This document shows, piece after piece, positions 1-8,608 of a DNA stretch of 36,289 nt. The notes under the pieces were generated by a model. It ran no database searches, was not told where the DNA came from, and saw only the letters and a list, made by a program, of their open reading frames with translations. Positions within the stretch are counted from its first letter, which is position 1, and every line of letters begins with the position of its first letter. The stretch is from Rubrivivax sp. (GTDB lineage Bacteria; Pseudomonadota; Gammaproteobacteria; Burkholderiales; Burkholderiaceae_C): assembly GCA_020848515.1 (NCBI GenBank), contig JADLIA010000053.1, forward strand, positions 1-36,289, given 5' to 3'. The translations under genes were made by a program, and so were the position numbers.

Positions 1-242
1 CGGGCGGATTCGACGTCTTCCGCGTTGACGCCCACGTTGCCGATGTGCGGGTAGGTCAGGGTGACGATCTGGCGGCAGTAGCTGGGGTCGGTCAGGATTT
101 CCTGGTAGCCGGTCATGGCGGTGTTGAACACCACTTCACCGACGCTGGTGCCGCTGGCACCGATGGATTGACCGATGAAGACGCTGCCGTCGGCGAGGGC
201 CAGGATGGCGGGTGGGAATCTTCCCTGGAGAGACGAAAGCAC
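1..242 (-). CDS. carA: Carbamoyl-phosphate synthase small subunit, N-terminal part (runs off the window)
   Basis: This is the glutaminase subunit of carbamoyl-phosphate synthase, which hydrolyses glutamine and passes ammonia to CarB for pyrimidine and arginine synthesis in the cytoplasm. Only about 80 codons are present. They read [20 protein letters not shown], then [20 protein letters not shown] and [16 protein letters not shown], which is the highly conserved start of CarA. The catalytic glutamine amidotransferase half lies outside the window. I place the start at a GTG at 242, because a GGAGA Shine-Dalgarno sits about 5 bases upstream and the product then begins where family members usually begin. 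The gene lies downstream of the TrmH-type gene on the same strand, 187 bp away, with its own perfect TATAAT in the gap. Identity is very secure; the start codon slightly less so. Confidence 0.93.
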   Translation of the reverse strand, partial: MLSSLQGRFPPAILALADGSVFIGQSIGASGTSVGEVVFNTAMTGYQEILTDPSYCRQIVTLTYPHIGNVGVNAEDVESA

Positions 243-371
243 GGGGTTCTCCGATGGATGTCGGTCGCCCGGGCGCGCGGCTGGGACGCAGGGCGCGTCG
301 CAACGGCTTCTCTGAGAGGGGATGGACTGCTTTGGTGCGCTCGGGCGACGCGGTTTCGAGCAAAGCCACTC

Positions 372-377
372 ATTATA
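372..377 (-). promoter_or_regulatory. Candidate -10 box of the carA promoter
   Basis: A perfect TATAAT lies on the minus strand about 130 bases upstream of the carA start, in otherwise GC-rich DNA. No convincing -35 box is seen 16 to 18 bases further upstream. The intervening leader could hold pyrimidine or arginine control, but I see no clear attenuator hairpin. Confidence 0.45.
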
Positions 378-429
378 TTCCGCCCCCCTGATCCGACCGC
401 TGGGGCGGGGTTTTGGCCGGCGGCTGGCG

Positions 430-1206
430 TCAGGGCCGCGCCACCGCGCTGGCGTGCAGGCAGATGGCCGCCGCCGCCGCCACACCCAGCGATTCTTCCC
501 CGCCGGGCTGGGCAATGCGCAGTGCCAGCGCGGCGCGTTCGACCAGCGCCGGCTGCACGCCCTGCCCTTCGTGCCCCAGCACCCAGGCGCAGGGCCAGGG
601 CAGCGACGCACGGTGCAGCCACTGGCCCTGGTGCGAGCTGGTCACCAGCAGCGGCACGCGCAGCGCGGCCAGCTCGGGCACCGCCAGCGCATCGACCAGC
701 CGCAGGCCGAAATGCGCCCCCATGCCGGCGCGCAGCACCTTGGGCGACCACAGCCCGGCCGTGCCGCTGAGCGCCGCCACCTGGGTGAAGCCAAACGCCG
801 CAGCACTGCGCAGGATGGAGCCGACGTTGCCGGCGTCCTGCACGCGGTCGAGCACCACGGTGGGGGCGTCGGGCGCCAGCGCCGGCGCCGCTGGCAGAGG
901 CAGCACGAAGGCCATCGGCGGCGGCGATTCCAGCGCGCTCAGGGCGCCCATCAGGCCATCCGCAAACACTACGTTTTTAATAGCTGCTTGCGCAAGCTGG
1001 GCGGGCGCCAGAGGCCAAAATGATTCAGAAAACACGGCCAGCTCAGGGCGCCAGCCGCGGGCCAGGGCGGCGCGGCACAGGTGGTCGCCTTCCACCCACA
1101 GACGGCCCTGCCGGCGCCAGGCGCCGCTGTCCTGCGCCAGCCGCCGCAGGTCCTTGAACAGTGCGTTGTCGCGCGACTGGACGCGCAGCGGCTCGGCCGG
1201 CCTCAT
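430..1206 (-). CDS. TrmH/SpoU-family RNA 2'-O-methyltransferase
   Basis: A 258-residue SPOUT-class enzyme expected to methylate a ribose 2'-OH of tRNA or rRNA using S-adenosylmethionine. An N-terminal RNA-binding-like part (about residues 8 to 95) precedes the knotted catalytic domain. Motif 1 reads [20 protein letters not shown] with the conserved Asn and Arg, motif 2 reads LGHEGQGV, and motif 3 reads [19 protein letters not shown]. The usual Asn of motif 3 (ESLNVA) is Gly here. I choose ATG 1206 because it overlaps the rnhB stop as ATGA, which suggests translational coupling; longer in-frame starts would run into rnhB. Residues about 61 to 79 are encoded by a copy of interspersed repeat R1. 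The family is certain; the RNA target cannot be assigned from sequence, so no symbol is given. Confidence 0.87.
   Translation of the reverse strand: MRPAEPLRVQSRDNALFKDLRRLAQDSGAWRRQGRLWVEGDHLCRAALARGWRPELAVFSESFWPLAPAQLAQAAIKNVVFADGLMGALSALESPPPMAFVLPLPAAPALAPDAPTVVLDRVQDAGNVGSILRSAAAFGFTQVAALSGTAGLWSPKVLRAGMGAHFGLRLVDALAVPELAALRVPLLVTSSHQGQWLHRASLPWPCAWVLGHEGQGVQPALVERAALALRIAQPGGEESLGVAAAAAICLHASAVARP
969..1023 (+). repeat. Interspersed repeat R1, copy A (inside the TrmH-type gene)
   Basis: About 55 bp matching the R1 consensus: a T-rich start, TAGCTGCTTGCGCAAG, a short spacer, then GGCGCCAGAGGCCAAAA. It lies antisense to the methyltransferase gene and is read through in frame as residues about 61 to 79 ([19 protein letters not shown]), between the N-terminal part and the SPOUT domain. 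It is one of seven copies in this window. Confidence 0.75.
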
Positions 1207-1838
1207 GCCTCGCACCCCGCGCGGGCGATGGCCGCCGCCACCGGGGCAAACGAGCGCCGATGCCACGGACACGCCCCATGCGCGCGCAGCGCCGCCAGAT
1301 GCGCCGCCGTGCCGTAGCCCTTGTGGGCGGCAAAACCGTATTGCGGCCAGGCGGCATCGACCTCGGCGCACCAGCGGTCGCGCTGCACCTTGGCCAGGAT
1401 CGAGGCGGCCGAAATCGCCGGCACCCGCGCGTCACCGCCCACCACCGGTTCGGCGCGCACGGCCAGCTGGGGCAGGCGGTTGCCGTCGATCAGCACCTTG
1501 GCCGGCGGCAGGCGCAGGCCGGCCACGGCGCGCTGCATGGCCAGCAGCGTGGCCTGCAGGATGTTGAGGCGGTCGATTTCCTCCACCGAGGCTTCGGCGA
1601 CGGCGCAACACAGCGCCTTGGCGCGGATTTCGTCGTACAGCCGCTCGCGCCGGCGCGCCGTGAGCTTCTTGGAATCGGCCAGACCGGCGATCGGCTGGCG
1701 CGGGTCCAGGATGACCGCCGCCGCCACCACCGGGCCGGCCAGCGGCCCGCGGCCGGCCTCGTCCACACCGGCCAGCAGGCCGGGTGTGTCCCAGTCCAGG
1801 GCGGCTTGTTCAGCGCGCAAAAAGTGCTTCGATCGCAT
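1203..1838 (-). CDS. rnhB: Ribonuclease HII
   Basis: RNase HII cuts the RNA strand of RNA-DNA hybrids and starts removal of single ribonucleotides misinserted in DNA. The 211-residue product has [15 protein letters not shown] with the metal-binding Asp-Glu at about 26 and 27. It also has [26 protein letters not shown] and the C-terminal [11 protein letters not shown] signature, so the active-site framework is complete. I choose ATG 1838; this overlaps the 3' end of lpxB by 29 bp and gives a normal length, whereas the next upstream ATG in the frame adds 17 unrelated residues. The stop overlaps the start of the TrmH-type gene. lpxB-rnhB-trmH is therefore one tightly coupled unit, an order common in proteobacterial lpx clusters. 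Confidence 0.93.
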   Translation of the reverse strand: MRSKHFLRAEQAALDWDTPGLLAGVDEAGRGPLAGPVVAAAVILDPRQPIAGLADSKKLTARRRERLYDEIRAKALCCAVAEASVEEIDRLNILQATLLAMQRAVAGLRLPPAKVLIDGNRLPQLAVRAEPVVGGDARVPAISAASILAKVQRDRWCAEVDAAWPQYGFAAHKGYGTAAHLAALRAHGACPWHRRSFAPVAAAIARAGCEA

Positions 1839-3036
1839 CGGTGGCCAGGCGCGCGGTGTCGCGCCGCAAGTCGTGGTGCAAGGCGGCAAAACGCGCCTCG
1901 GTGGCGGCGATTTTCTCAGGCGCGGCCAGCCAGTCCAGCACCGCCTGCGCCAGCGCGGCCGGCGTGGCGGCGTGCTGCAGCAGCTCGGGCACCACGAACG
2001 GCGCGTCCGGACGGTCGGCCGCCTGCTGCGCCGTCAGGCCGGCGGGCCGGCGCAGCCATTCGGGCGGCGCGCACAGGATGTTGGGCAGGCCCACCCAGGG
2101 CAGTTGGCGCCTGGCGCGCATCAGCCGGTAGCTGAGCGCCGGCATGGCGTAGGCGATCACCATCGGGCGCTTGAACAGCGCCGCCTCCAGCGTGGCGGTG
2201 CCGCTGGCGATCAGCGTCACGTCGCAGGCCGCCAGCGCCGCGTGCGACTGGCCGCGCAGCACCGCGAGCGACGCACCCAGACCGCTGGCGGCGGCCAGCG
2301 CCTGCACCTGGGGCAGCCGCTCGGGCACCGTGGGCACTATGAATTGTGTAGCTGGTCGCGCTTGCCGGATGCGCTCCGCAGCCTGAAAAAACCTTGAAGC
2401 CAGATGCTTGATCTCGGCCGCGCGGCTGCCCGGCAGCAGCGCCACCACGGGCGATTGCGCATCCAGCCCCAGGGCGCGGCGCGCCGCGGCGCGGTCGCTC
2501 TGCAGCGGGATGGCGCTGGCCAGCGGGTGGCCAACGTAGCTGGCGGCAATGCCCTGCTCGGCCAGCAACGCCGGCTCGAACGGGAACAGACAGAGGACGT
2601 GGTCGGCGGCGGCTTTCAGCTTGAGCAGCTTCTCGGGCCGCCAGGCCCAGAACGAGGGGCTGACGAAGTGCAGGGTGCGGATGCCGCCCGCCTTCAGCCG
2701 TGCTTCGAGGTCGAAGTTGAAGTCGGGCGCATCGACGCCGATGAACAGATCGGGCCGCTCGGCCAGCAGCCGATCGCCCAGCTGGCGGCGCAGGCGCAGC
2801 AGCGCGGGCAGGCGCGGCAGCACTTCCAGGTAGCCGCGCACCGCCAGCCGGTCGACCGGCCACCAGGCCTGAAAGCCGCGCGCCGCCATCTCGGCGCCGC
2901 CCACGCCCATCGCCTGCAGGCCGGGCCAGCGCGCACGCAGCGCGTCCAGCAAATGGCCGGCCAGCAGGTCGCCCGAGGCTTCGCCGGCGACCAGGGCAAA
3001 TCGGGGGGCGGCGGCGACGCGAACCGGCGCACCCAT
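1810..3036 (-). CDS. lpxB: Lipid-A-disaccharide synthase
   Basis: LpxB is a GT19-family glycosyltransferase at the inner membrane. It joins UDP-2,3-diacylglucosamine to lipid X to form the beta-1,6 lipid A disaccharide. The 408-residue protein has the N-terminal [16 protein letters not shown] motif, [52 protein letters not shown] and, in the C-terminal domain, [11 protein letters not shown]. Its ATG is only 4 bases after the lpxA stop and its 3' end overlaps rnhB, as expected for an lpxA-lpxB-rnhB unit. Residues about 216 to 233, shortly after the conserved PGSR..EI motif, are encoded by repeat R1 copy B, apparently replacing a naturally variable helix without loss of frame. Confidence 0.95.
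   Translation of the reverse strand: MGAPVRVAAAPRFALVAGEASGDLLAGHLLDALRARWPGLQAMGVGGAEMAARGFQAWWPVDRLAVRGYLEVLPRLPALLRLRRQLGDRLLAERPDLFIGVDAPDFNFDLEARLKAGGIRTLHFVSPSFWAWRPEKLLKLKAAADHVLCLFPFEPALLAEQGIAASYVGHPLASAIPLQSDRAAARRALGLDAQSPVVALLPGSRAAEIKHLASRFFQAAERIRQARPATQFIVPTVPERLPQVQALAAASGLGASLAVLRGQSHAALAACDVTLIASGTATLEAALFKRPMVIAYAMPALSYRLMRARRQLPWVGLPNILCAPPEWLRRPAGLTAQQAADRPDAPFVVPELLQHAATPAALAQAVLDWLAAPEKIAATEARFAALHHDLRRDTARLATDAIEALFAR
2337..2391 (+). repeat. Interspersed repeat R1, copy B (inside lpxB)
   Basis: A diverged R1 copy: CTATGAATTG, then TAGCTGGTCGCGCTTG, spacer, then GCGCTCCGCAGCCTGAAAAA. It is antisense to lpxB and encodes residues about 216 to 233 in frame. Divergence from the other copies suggests an old insertion. 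Confidence 0.65.
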
Positions 3037-3040
3037 GGCG

Positions 3041-3829
3041 TCAGCGCACGATGCCGCGCGTGGCCGTGCGCAGGAAGTCCTGCATCAGCGCGATGTCGGC
3101 ATCGGCCTCGGCCAGCTCGCCGCGCAGGGCGTCGATCTGCTGGCGCGCCGCTTCCAGCGTCAGGCCCTTGCGGTAGAGCAGGCGGTACATCTGCTTGACG
3201 AGCGTGATGCGCTCGGCCGAAAAGCCGCGCCGGCGCAGGCCCTCGGCGTTGATACTCTGCGCCTCGGCCGGGTTGCCGCCGGCGGTGACGAAGGGCGGCA
3301 CGTCCTGCGCCAGCCGGGTCTGGAAAGCCGTCATGGCGTGGTCTCCGACGCGCACGAACTGGTGCACGCCGGTCAGCCCACCCAGGAACACCCAGTCGCC
3401 CAGATGCACATGGCCGGCCAGCTGCACCGCGTTGGCCAGGATGAGGTGGCTGCCCAGCCGACAATCGTGCGCGATGTGCACGTAAGCCATGATCCAGTTG
3501 TCGTCGCCCAGGCGCGTGACGCCGGCGTCCTGCACGGTGCCGGTGTTGATGGTGACGTACTCGCGGATGGTGTTGCCGTCGCCGATCTCCAGCCGCGTGG
3601 GCTCGCCGGCGTACTTCTTGTCCTGCGGCGCGGCGCCGATGCTGGCGAACGGGAAGAAGCGGTTGTCCCGCCCGATGGTGGTGTGGCCGTCGACCACGCA
3701 GTGTGCGCCGACCTTGCTGCCGGCGCCGATGCGCACCTGCGGGCCGATCACGGCGTAGGGACCGACCTCGACCGTGGGGTCGAGCTCGGCGCGCGGATCG
3801 ACCAGCGCAGTTGGATGGATCTGTGGCAT
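3041..3829 (-). CDS. lpxA: Acyl-ACP--UDP-N-acetylglucosamine O-acyltransferase
   Basis: LpxA catalyses the first step of lipid A synthesis, moving an R-3-hydroxyacyl chain from acyl carrier protein to the 3-OH of UDP-GlcNAc. The 262-residue protein is a left-handed beta-helix built of hexapeptide repeats from the N-terminus to about residue 190, then a helical tail ending TATRGIVR. The catalytic base is His121 in VHIAHDC, aligned with E. coli His125. [13 protein letters not shown] and [22 protein letters not shown] are typical. At the hydrocarbon-ruler position (E. coli Gly173, Pseudomonas Met169) the residue is Phe169, suggesting preference for a shorter chain. The ATG lies 3 bp inside the terminal repeat of a MITE-like element, which provides the only SD-like AGG. 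It runs into lpxB after 4 bases. Confidence 0.95.
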   Translation of the reverse strand: MPQIHPTALVDPRAELDPTVEVGPYAVIGPQVRIGAGSKVGAHCVVDGHTTIGRDNRFFPFASIGAAPQDKKYAGEPTRLEIGDGNTIREYVTINTGTVQDAGVTRLGDDNWIMAYVHIAHDCRLGSHLILANAVQLAGHVHLGDWVFLGGLTGVHQFVRVGDHAMTAFQTRLAQDVPPFVTAGGNPAEAQSINAEGLRRRGFSAERITLVKQMYRLLYRKGLTLEAARQQIDALRGELAEADADIALMQDFLRTATRGIVR

Positions 3830-3832
3830 TTC

Positions 3833-4071
3833 AACCTAGAAACCGCAGTTGGATGCGCCTGCCAGTGCCGTGATCGGTGTGCCAGGCAAGGCGCGACGAC
3901 GCGGCGGGCTGGTGCCCGCAAGAAGGAGCAACGCCGCATGGCGCGCCGAGTGCGGTGCTGGCGGGTGCATAGCGCCTTCACCCGGAAGGTGAAGGCTCCG
4001 AAGCGGCGCAAGCTCAGAGTTCATGCGGCATTCCCAAGGGTTGCGAGCGGTCAACTGCGGTTTCTAGGTTC
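3833..4071. mobile_element. MITE-like element with 19-bp perfect terminal inverted repeats
   Basis: A 239-bp non-coding element. Its left end AACCTAGAAACCGCAGTTG (3833-3851) is repeated exactly in inverted orientation at 4053-4071. Near the middle is a perfect hairpin, CCTTCACC / GGTGAAGG, at 3975-3995. No plausible transposase gene fits inside, so if mobile it would need one in trans. No clear target-site duplication is visible. It occupies most of the 357-bp gap between fabZ and lpxA, in an operon whose other junctions are mostly short, and ends 3 bp before the lpxA ATG. From memory similar sequences recur in Comamonadaceae genomes, but I could not check this. The inverted repeats are directly seen; mobility is inference. 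Confidence 0.7.
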
Positions 4072-4081
4072 AATGGTCCGA

Positions 4082-4185
4082 CGGCCGCGGAGCAGGCCAT
4101 GCCAGCGAACGCCGTGGCCGGACCTGCGCCGGCCACTGGCGTTGTCCCCCCCCGCGGGGGGAAGGCGCGCAGCGACTCAGGGGGG
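4082..4185. repeat. Palindromic repeat R2, copy 1 (3' of fabZ)
   Basis: About 100 bp starting one base after the fabZ stop codon in transcription order. It contains a long hairpin, GTGGCCGG (4114-4121) with loop ACCTGCG and CCGGCCAC (4129-4136), extended by AACGCC/GGCGTT across one bulged T. A second hairpin of Cs and Gs lies at about 4146-4161, and a GCGACTCAGGGGGG end abuts fabZ. A related copy lies 3' of accA and a partial one 3' of frr. It may act as a 3'-UTR stability or pausing element; no U-tract follows, so it is not a standard intrinsic terminator. Together with the adjacent MITE-like element it accounts for the whole fabZ-lpxA gap. Confidence 0.7.
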
Positions 4186-4186
4186 T

Positions 4187-4630
4187 TCAACCCACGTCCC
4201 GCATGGTGCACATGATGGCGGCCTCGCAGGCCACCTCATCGCCGACCGTGGCCTTGCAGTTGAAGCGGTAGATGCCGGCGCGCGCGCGGTCGATGGCCGC
4301 GTGCAGGATCAGCTGGTCGCCCGGCTCCACCGGGCGCTTGAAGCGCGCGCCGTCGATGCCGACGAAATAGAACACCTGGTCGTCGCCCAGCGATATGCCC
4401 TCGGTCTCGAACGACAGCAGCGCGCAGGCCTGGGCCATGGCCTCCAGCATCAGCACGCCCGGCATCACCGGACGGGCCGGAAAGTGGCCGGTGAAAAAGG
4501 GTTCGTTGACGGTGACGTTCTTGAGCGCGCGGATGGTGCGCGCCTGCAGGTCGATGTCGAGCACGCGGTCAACCAGCAGGAAGGGGTAGCGGTGCGGCAG
4601 CTTGGTCAGGATGCGATGAATGTCCATCAT
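4187..4630 (-). CDS. fabZ: 3-hydroxyacyl-ACP dehydratase FabZ
   Basis: FabZ dehydrates 3-hydroxyacyl-ACP to trans-2-enoyl-ACP in type II fatty acid synthesis, and competes with LpxA and LpxD for the same 3-hydroxyacyl-ACP pool. The 147-residue hot-dog-fold protein has [17 protein letters not shown], then [20 protein letters not shown] with catalytic His49 and Glu63, and [13 protein letters not shown]. Two consecutive ATGs (4630 and 4627) could start it. The upstream AGAAG that could serve as ribosome-binding site straddles the edge of repeat R1 copy C. It sits between lpxD and lpxA as in the classical cluster, but the gap to lpxA is enlarged to 357 bp by two repeat elements. Confidence 0.96.
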   Translation of the reverse strand: MMDIHRILTKLPHRYPFLLVDRVLDIDLQARTIRALKNVTVNEPFFTGHFPARPVMPGVLMLEAMAQACALLSFETEGISLGDDQVFYFVGIDGARFKRPVEPGDQLILHAAIDRARAGIYRFNCKATVGDEVACEAAIMCTMRDVG

Positions 4631-4640
4631 GGCGTTGCTT

Positions 4641-4692
4641 CTATTTTGATAGCTGGTTGCGCCCGATCAACGGGCGCGCGTGGCCCATTTTA
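4641..4692 (+). repeat. Interspersed repeat R1, copy C (lpxD-fabZ junction)
   Basis: R1 copy with CTATTTTGATAGCTGGTTGC, a clean hairpin CGCCCG-ATCAA-CGGGCG, and a GGCCCATTTTA end. It fills the lpxD-fabZ gap. The reverse complement of its last bases gives TAA, the stop codon of lpxD, and its other edge supplies the AGAAG ahead of fabZ. The element is thus built into the translation signals of both genes. Confidence 0.72.
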
Positions 4693-5676
4693 TGCGTCAT
4701 CGGCGGGTGTCTGCTGGCGTTCCAGCCGCTTGATGCGCTCGCGCAGCGCGCTGAGCTGCTTGAGCGCGGCGGCGTTCTTTTCCCAGTGTTCGTTGTCGTC
4801 CAGCGGAAAGAAGCCGGTGTAGTGCCCGGGCTTGAGGATGGAGCGCGTGACGATCGAGGCCGACGAGATGTGCACGTGGTCGGCAATGGTCAGGTGGCCC
4901 AGGATCATGCCGGCGCCGCCCACCGTGCAGTGCGCACCGATGCGCGCGCTGCCGGCCACGCCCACGCAGCCGGCCATGGCGGTGTGCTTGCCGATGTGGC
5001 AGTTGTGGCCGATCTGGATCAGGTTGTCGAGCTTGACGCCGTCTTCGATCACGGTGTCGTCGAGCGCGCCGCGGTCGATGCAGGTGTTGGCGCCGACTTC
5101 CACGTCGTCGCCGATGCGCACCGCGCCGAGCTGTTCGATGCGCACCCAGGCCCCTTCGTGCGGGGCGAAGCCGAAGCCGTCGCCACCGATCACCGCCCCG
5201 CTCTGGATCAGGCAGCGGGCGCCGATTACGCAGTCCTCACCCACGGTGACGCGCTGCTTGAGCACGCTGCCGGCGCCAATGCGGGCGCCGCGGCCGACGA
5301 AGCTGAGTGCCCCCACGCTGGCGCTGGGGTCGACGAAGGCGCCCTCTTCCACCACCGCGCTCGGGTGAATGCCGGGCCGCGCCGCGCCGCCGTGCAGGCG
5401 CCGCCACAGTTGCGTCAGGCGGGCGAAGTACAGATGCGGATCGGCCGCCACGATGCAGTCGCCCCGGGCGCGCGCCGCCTCGGCCAGTTCGGGGCCGACG
5501 ATCAGGCAGCCGGCGCGGGTGGCGGCCAGCAACTGGGTCAGGCGCGGGTTGACCAGAAAACTCAGTTCGCCGGGCTGCGCGCCTTCCAGCGGCGCCAGGC
5601 GCGTGATCTGGCGATCCGGGTCGCCGAACAGTTCGCCGCCCAGGGCCTGGACGATGGCTCCGACACGCAGGGTCAT
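4690..5676 (-). CDS. lpxD: UDP-3-O-acylglucosamine N-acyltransferase
   Basis: LpxD adds the N-linked 3-hydroxyacyl chain to UDP-3-O-acylglucosamine, the third step of lipid A synthesis. The 328-residue protein has an N-terminal uridine-binding domain (about 1-100, [19 protein letters not shown]) and a left-handed beta-helix of hexapeptide repeats (about 104-270). A C-terminal helix follows ([17 protein letters not shown]) and probably contacts ACP. His224 in QIGHNCHIG matches the catalytic His of the E. coli enzyme, and GGDGFGFAP is the conserved loop. Spacing from skp is 61 bp. The stop codon TAA is formed by the end of repeat R1 copy C, so the last residues (TPADDA) border the insertion and the tail may have been reshaped by it. 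Confidence 0.95.
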   Translation of the reverse strand: MTLRVGAIVQALGGELFGDPDRQITRLAPLEGAQPGELSFLVNPRLTQLLAATRAGCLIVGPELAEAARARGDCIVAADPHLYFARLTQLWRRLHGGAARPGIHPSAVVEEGAFVDPSASVGALSFVGRGARIGAGSVLKQRVTVGEDCVIGARCLIQSGAVIGGDGFGFAPHEGAWVRIEQLGAVRIGDDVEVGANTCIDRGALDDTVIEDGVKLDNLIQIGHNCHIGKHTAMAGCVGVAGSARIGAHCTVGGAGMILGHLTIADHVHISSASIVTRSILKPGHYTGFFPLDDNEHWEKNAAALKQLSALRERIKRLERQQTPADDA

Positions 5677-5737
5677 GGCCGCACGCTCATGGACAGGACA
5701 GCCACCACGGTCCGGGGCGCGGCACGCCAGGCCCCGG

Positions 5738-6256
5738 TCACTTGCCGCCGTTCAGCGCCTTGATCACCTTGTCGGTGATGTCGAGCCGCGGATGGACATA
5801 CACCGCCTCCTGCAGGATGACGTCGTACTTCTCGGCCTCGGCCACCTGCTTGACGACACGGTTGGCGCGGTCGAGGATCTGCTGCAGCTCTTCCTGCTTG
5901 CGTGCGTTCAGGTCTTCCTGGAACTCGCGGCGCTTGCGCTGGAACTCGCGGTCCTGCTCCATCAGCTGGCGCTGGCGCGCGGCGCGCTGGCTCTCGCTCA
6001 TCGTCGAGGCGTCGCGCTCGAAGCGCTCGGACGCCGCCTTGAGCGTGGCACCGGCGTCGTCGAGCTCCTTCTCGCGGCGCGAGAACTCCTGCTCCAGCTT
6101 GGACTGCGCGGCCTTGGCGGGTGCGGCTTCGCGCAGCATGCGGTCGGTGTTGACAAAGCCGATGCGCGTGGCTTCCTGGGCCAGCGCGACCGGCGCGGCG
6201 AAGCAGGCGCCACACAGCGCCAGGGCCATCAGACGACGAGACAAGTACGGCTTCAA
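5738..6256 (-). CDS. skp: Periplasmic chaperone Skp/OmpH
   Basis: A periplasmic holdase that binds unfolded outer-membrane proteins on their way to the Bam complex. The 172-residue product has a signal peptide ([20 protein letters not shown]..., probable cleavage after ALA near residue 26). Then comes the typical [16 protein letters not shown] strand and a long charged coiled coil (about 47-140) forming the tentacles. The start is a TTG at 6256 overlapping the bamA stop in TTTTGA. The next ATG, at codon 10, would remove the positively charged n-region of the signal peptide, so TTG is preferred. Direct overlap with bamA fits coupled synthesis of chaperone and insertase. Confidence 0.92.
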   Translation of the reverse strand: MKPYLSRRLMALALCGACFAAPVALAQEATRIGFVNTDRMLREAAPAKAAQSKLEQEFSRREKELDDAGATLKAASERFERDASTMSESQRAARQRQLMEQDREFQRKRREFQEDLNARKQEELQQILDRANRVVKQVAEAEKYDVILQEAVYVHPRLDITDKVIKALNGGK

Positions 6257-8550
6257 AACGAGGTTCCGATCTGGAATTGGAAGCGTTGAATTCTATCGCC
6301 CGGCCTCTTGCGCAGAGGCACGGCGAAGGCAAAGCGCAGCGGGCCGAGGGGAGAAATCCAGCTCAGGCCGACGCCGGTGGAATAGCGCAGCGCGTCGCCA
6401 CGGATCTTCTCGCCTTCGCCGTACAGCGCGCCGGCGTCGATGAAGCCGAACAGGCGCAGCGTGCGGTCGTTGCCGGCGCCCGGGAAGGGGGTGATGAACT
6501 CGGTGTTCAGCACGAACTTGCGCGTACCGCCGATGAAGGCTCCGGTGACGTCGCGCGGGCCCAGGGTGGACTGGTCGTAGCCACGCACCGAGCCCAGGCC
6601 GCCGGCGTAGTAATTCTTGAACACCGGGAACGGCCGCCCCCCCAGACCCTTGCCCCAGCCGATTTCGCCGTTGAAGGCCAGCGTGTACTGCTTGCTGAGC
6701 GGAATGTATTGCTGGTACTGGTAGTTGGCCTTGGCGTAGCGCGCATCGCCGAACAGGCTGAGTTCGCCCAGCAGACGCTGGTAGCGGCCCGAGTTGGGCG
6801 CCAGCGCGCTGTCGCGCGAATCGCGCGACCATCCCAGCGTGAACGGAAAGGCCGAGCTCGAATAGCCGAAGCGGTTGGCGTAGTCGAGGTAGGCGGCAGG
6901 AATGTTGGTGCCGGGCTTGATGCGCGTGCGTTCGGCGTTCAGACCCAGATAGATGGTGTCGAGCTCGGTCACCGGCACGCCGAACTTCAGGCCCACGCCC
7001 ATGGTCACCAGGGTGTAGTTGCCGCCCTGGTCCTGGTACGGCTTCTGGGTGCGGTAGTAGACGTCGACCGTGCGCGAGACGCCGTTGGTGGTGAAGTAGG
7101 GATCGGTGGCGCTGACCACCACGGTGCGGTTGTACTTGCCGCTGTTGAATTGCAGGTCCAGCTTGTTGCCGGAGCCGAAGGCGTTGTCCTGTGACAGCCC
7201 GAAGGTGAAGGCCAGCTTTTCAGCCGACGAGTAACCGGCGCCGATGCTGATGCTGCCGGTAGGCTTTTCCTTGACCTCGACGTTGAGGTCGACCTGGTCG
7301 GGCGCGCCCGGCACCTCGGCGGTGGTGACCGACAGTTCGGTGAAGTAGCCCAGTCGGTCCACGCGATCGCGCGACAGCTTGATCTTCTCGGCGTCGTACC
7401 AACTGGATTCGTACTGGCGGAATTCGCGCCGGATCACCTCGTCGCGCGTGCGCGTGTTGCCCTGGATGTGGATGCGCCGCACGTAGGCGCGGCGCGAGGG
7501 CTCGGAGCGGATCACGATGGCCACGCGGTTGTTGGCGCGATCGACTTCGGGCACCGCCTCCACGCGGGCAAAGGCGTAGCCGAAGTTGCCGAAATGCTCG
7601 GTGAAGGCCTTGGTGGTTTCGGCCACCTGGTCGGCGTTGTAGGCCTGGCCCGCTCGGATGGTGACCAGCGACTTGAACTCGTCGTCCTTTTCCAGGTAGT
7701 TGCCGTCCAGCGTCACGCCCGACACCACGAAGCGCTCGCCCTCGGTGACGTTGATGGTGATGCCGATGGATTCCTTGTCCGGCGCAATGGCGACCTGGGT
7801 GGAGTCGATCTTGAAGTCGAGGTAGCCGCGCGCCAGGTAGAACGAGCGCAGCGCCTCCAGGTCGGCATTGAGCTTGGCGCGCGAGTACTGGTCGCTCTTG
7901 GTGTACCACGACAGCCAGCCGCCGGTGTCGAGGTCGAACAGGTCCTTGAGTTGCCCGTCCGAAAACGCCTGGTTGCCGACGATGTCGATGTTCTGGATGC
8001 GCGCCGGCCGGCCTTCGGTGATGTTGAAGGTCAGGCGCACCTGGTTGCGCTCGGTCGGCGTGACGGTGGTCACCACCTCGGCGCCGTAGAGGCTGCGGTT
8101 GATGTACTGGCGCTTGAGCTCCTGCTCGGCGCGGTCGATCAGGGCGCGGTCATACGGCCGCCCGGAAGTCAGGCCGGCGTCGCGCATCACGCCCTGCAGC
8201 ACCTCGTTGCTGAACTCGCGGTTACCGGCGAATTCCACCCCGGCCACCGTGGGACGTTCCTGCACGATCACCACCAGCACGTCGCCGCTGACTTCCAGCC
8301 GCACGTCGTTGAACAGGCCCAGGCCGAACAGCGCGCGGATCGCCGCTGCGCCCTTGTCGTCGTTGTAGGTTTCTCCGACGCGCACCGGCAACGAGCCGAA
8401 CACGGTGCCGGGCTCGACGCGCTGCAGCCCCTCGACGCGGATGTCGCGCACGGTGAACGGCTCGACGGCCCAGGCCAGATGCGAGGCCAGCAGCAGACTG
8501 GCCAGCGAGGCCGCGGAGCGCAGCCGGAAACGTGTTGCGAAGGATGTCAT
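6253..8550 (-). CDS. bamA: Outer membrane protein assembly factor BamA
   Basis: BamA is the central Omp85 barrel of the Bam complex, inserting beta-barrel proteins into the outer membrane. The 765-residue precursor has a signal peptide ending near HLAWA|VEPF and five POTRA domains (about 30-430, beginning FTVRDIRVEGLQRVEPGTV). The 16-strand barrel carries the conserved loop-6 motif VRGY at 655-658, followed by STLGPRD. It ends in the expected aromatic residue (FQIGTSF). Length and ending are normal. The gene lies between rseP and skp as in most proteobacteria, with 58 bp to rseP and an overlap with skp. Confidence 0.97.
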   Translation of the reverse strand: MTSFATRFRLRSAASLASLLLASHLAWAVEPFTVRDIRVEGLQRVEPGTVFGSLPVRVGETYNDDKGAAAIRALFGLGLFNDVRLEVSGDVLVVIVQERPTVAGVEFAGNREFSNEVLQGVMRDAGLTSGRPYDRALIDRAEQELKRQYINRSLYGAEVVTTVTPTERNQVRLTFNITEGRPARIQNIDIVGNQAFSDGQLKDLFDLDTGGWLSWYTKSDQYSRAKLNADLEALRSFYLARGYLDFKIDSTQVAIAPDKESIGITINVTEGERFVVSGVTLDGNYLEKDDEFKSLVTIRAGQAYNADQVAETTKAFTEHFGNFGYAFARVEAVPEVDRANNRVAIVIRSEPSRRAYVRRIHIQGNTRTRDEVIRREFRQYESSWYDAEKIKLSRDRVDRLGYFTELSVTTAEVPGAPDQVDLNVEVKEKPTGSISIGAGYSSAEKLAFTFGLSQDNAFGSGNKLDLQFNSGKYNRTVVVSATDPYFTTNGVSRTVDVYYRTQKPYQDQGGNYTLVTMGVGLKFGVPVTELDTIYLGLNAERTRIKPGTNIPAAYLDYANRFGYSSSAFPFTLGWSRDSRDSALAPNSGRYQRLLGELSLFGDARYAKANYQYQQYIPLSKQYTLAFNGEIGWGKGLGGRPFPVFKNYYAGGLGSVRGYDQSTLGPRDVTGAFIGGTRKFVLNTEFITPFPGAGNDRTLRLFGFIDAGALYGEGEKIRGDALRYSTGVGLSWISPLGPLRFAFAVPLRKRPGDRIQRFQFQIGTSF

Positions 8551-8608
8551 GAAAGGCTACGGGAAACGATGGCCGCGCGAGACCGGGGAAGAGCTGTCGG
8601 TGAAGGGG

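Noticed and set aside
3836-4054. Short open frames inside the MITE-like element
   Set aside because: They are short, have no ribosome-binding site or known domain, and lie wholly within an inverted-repeat element.
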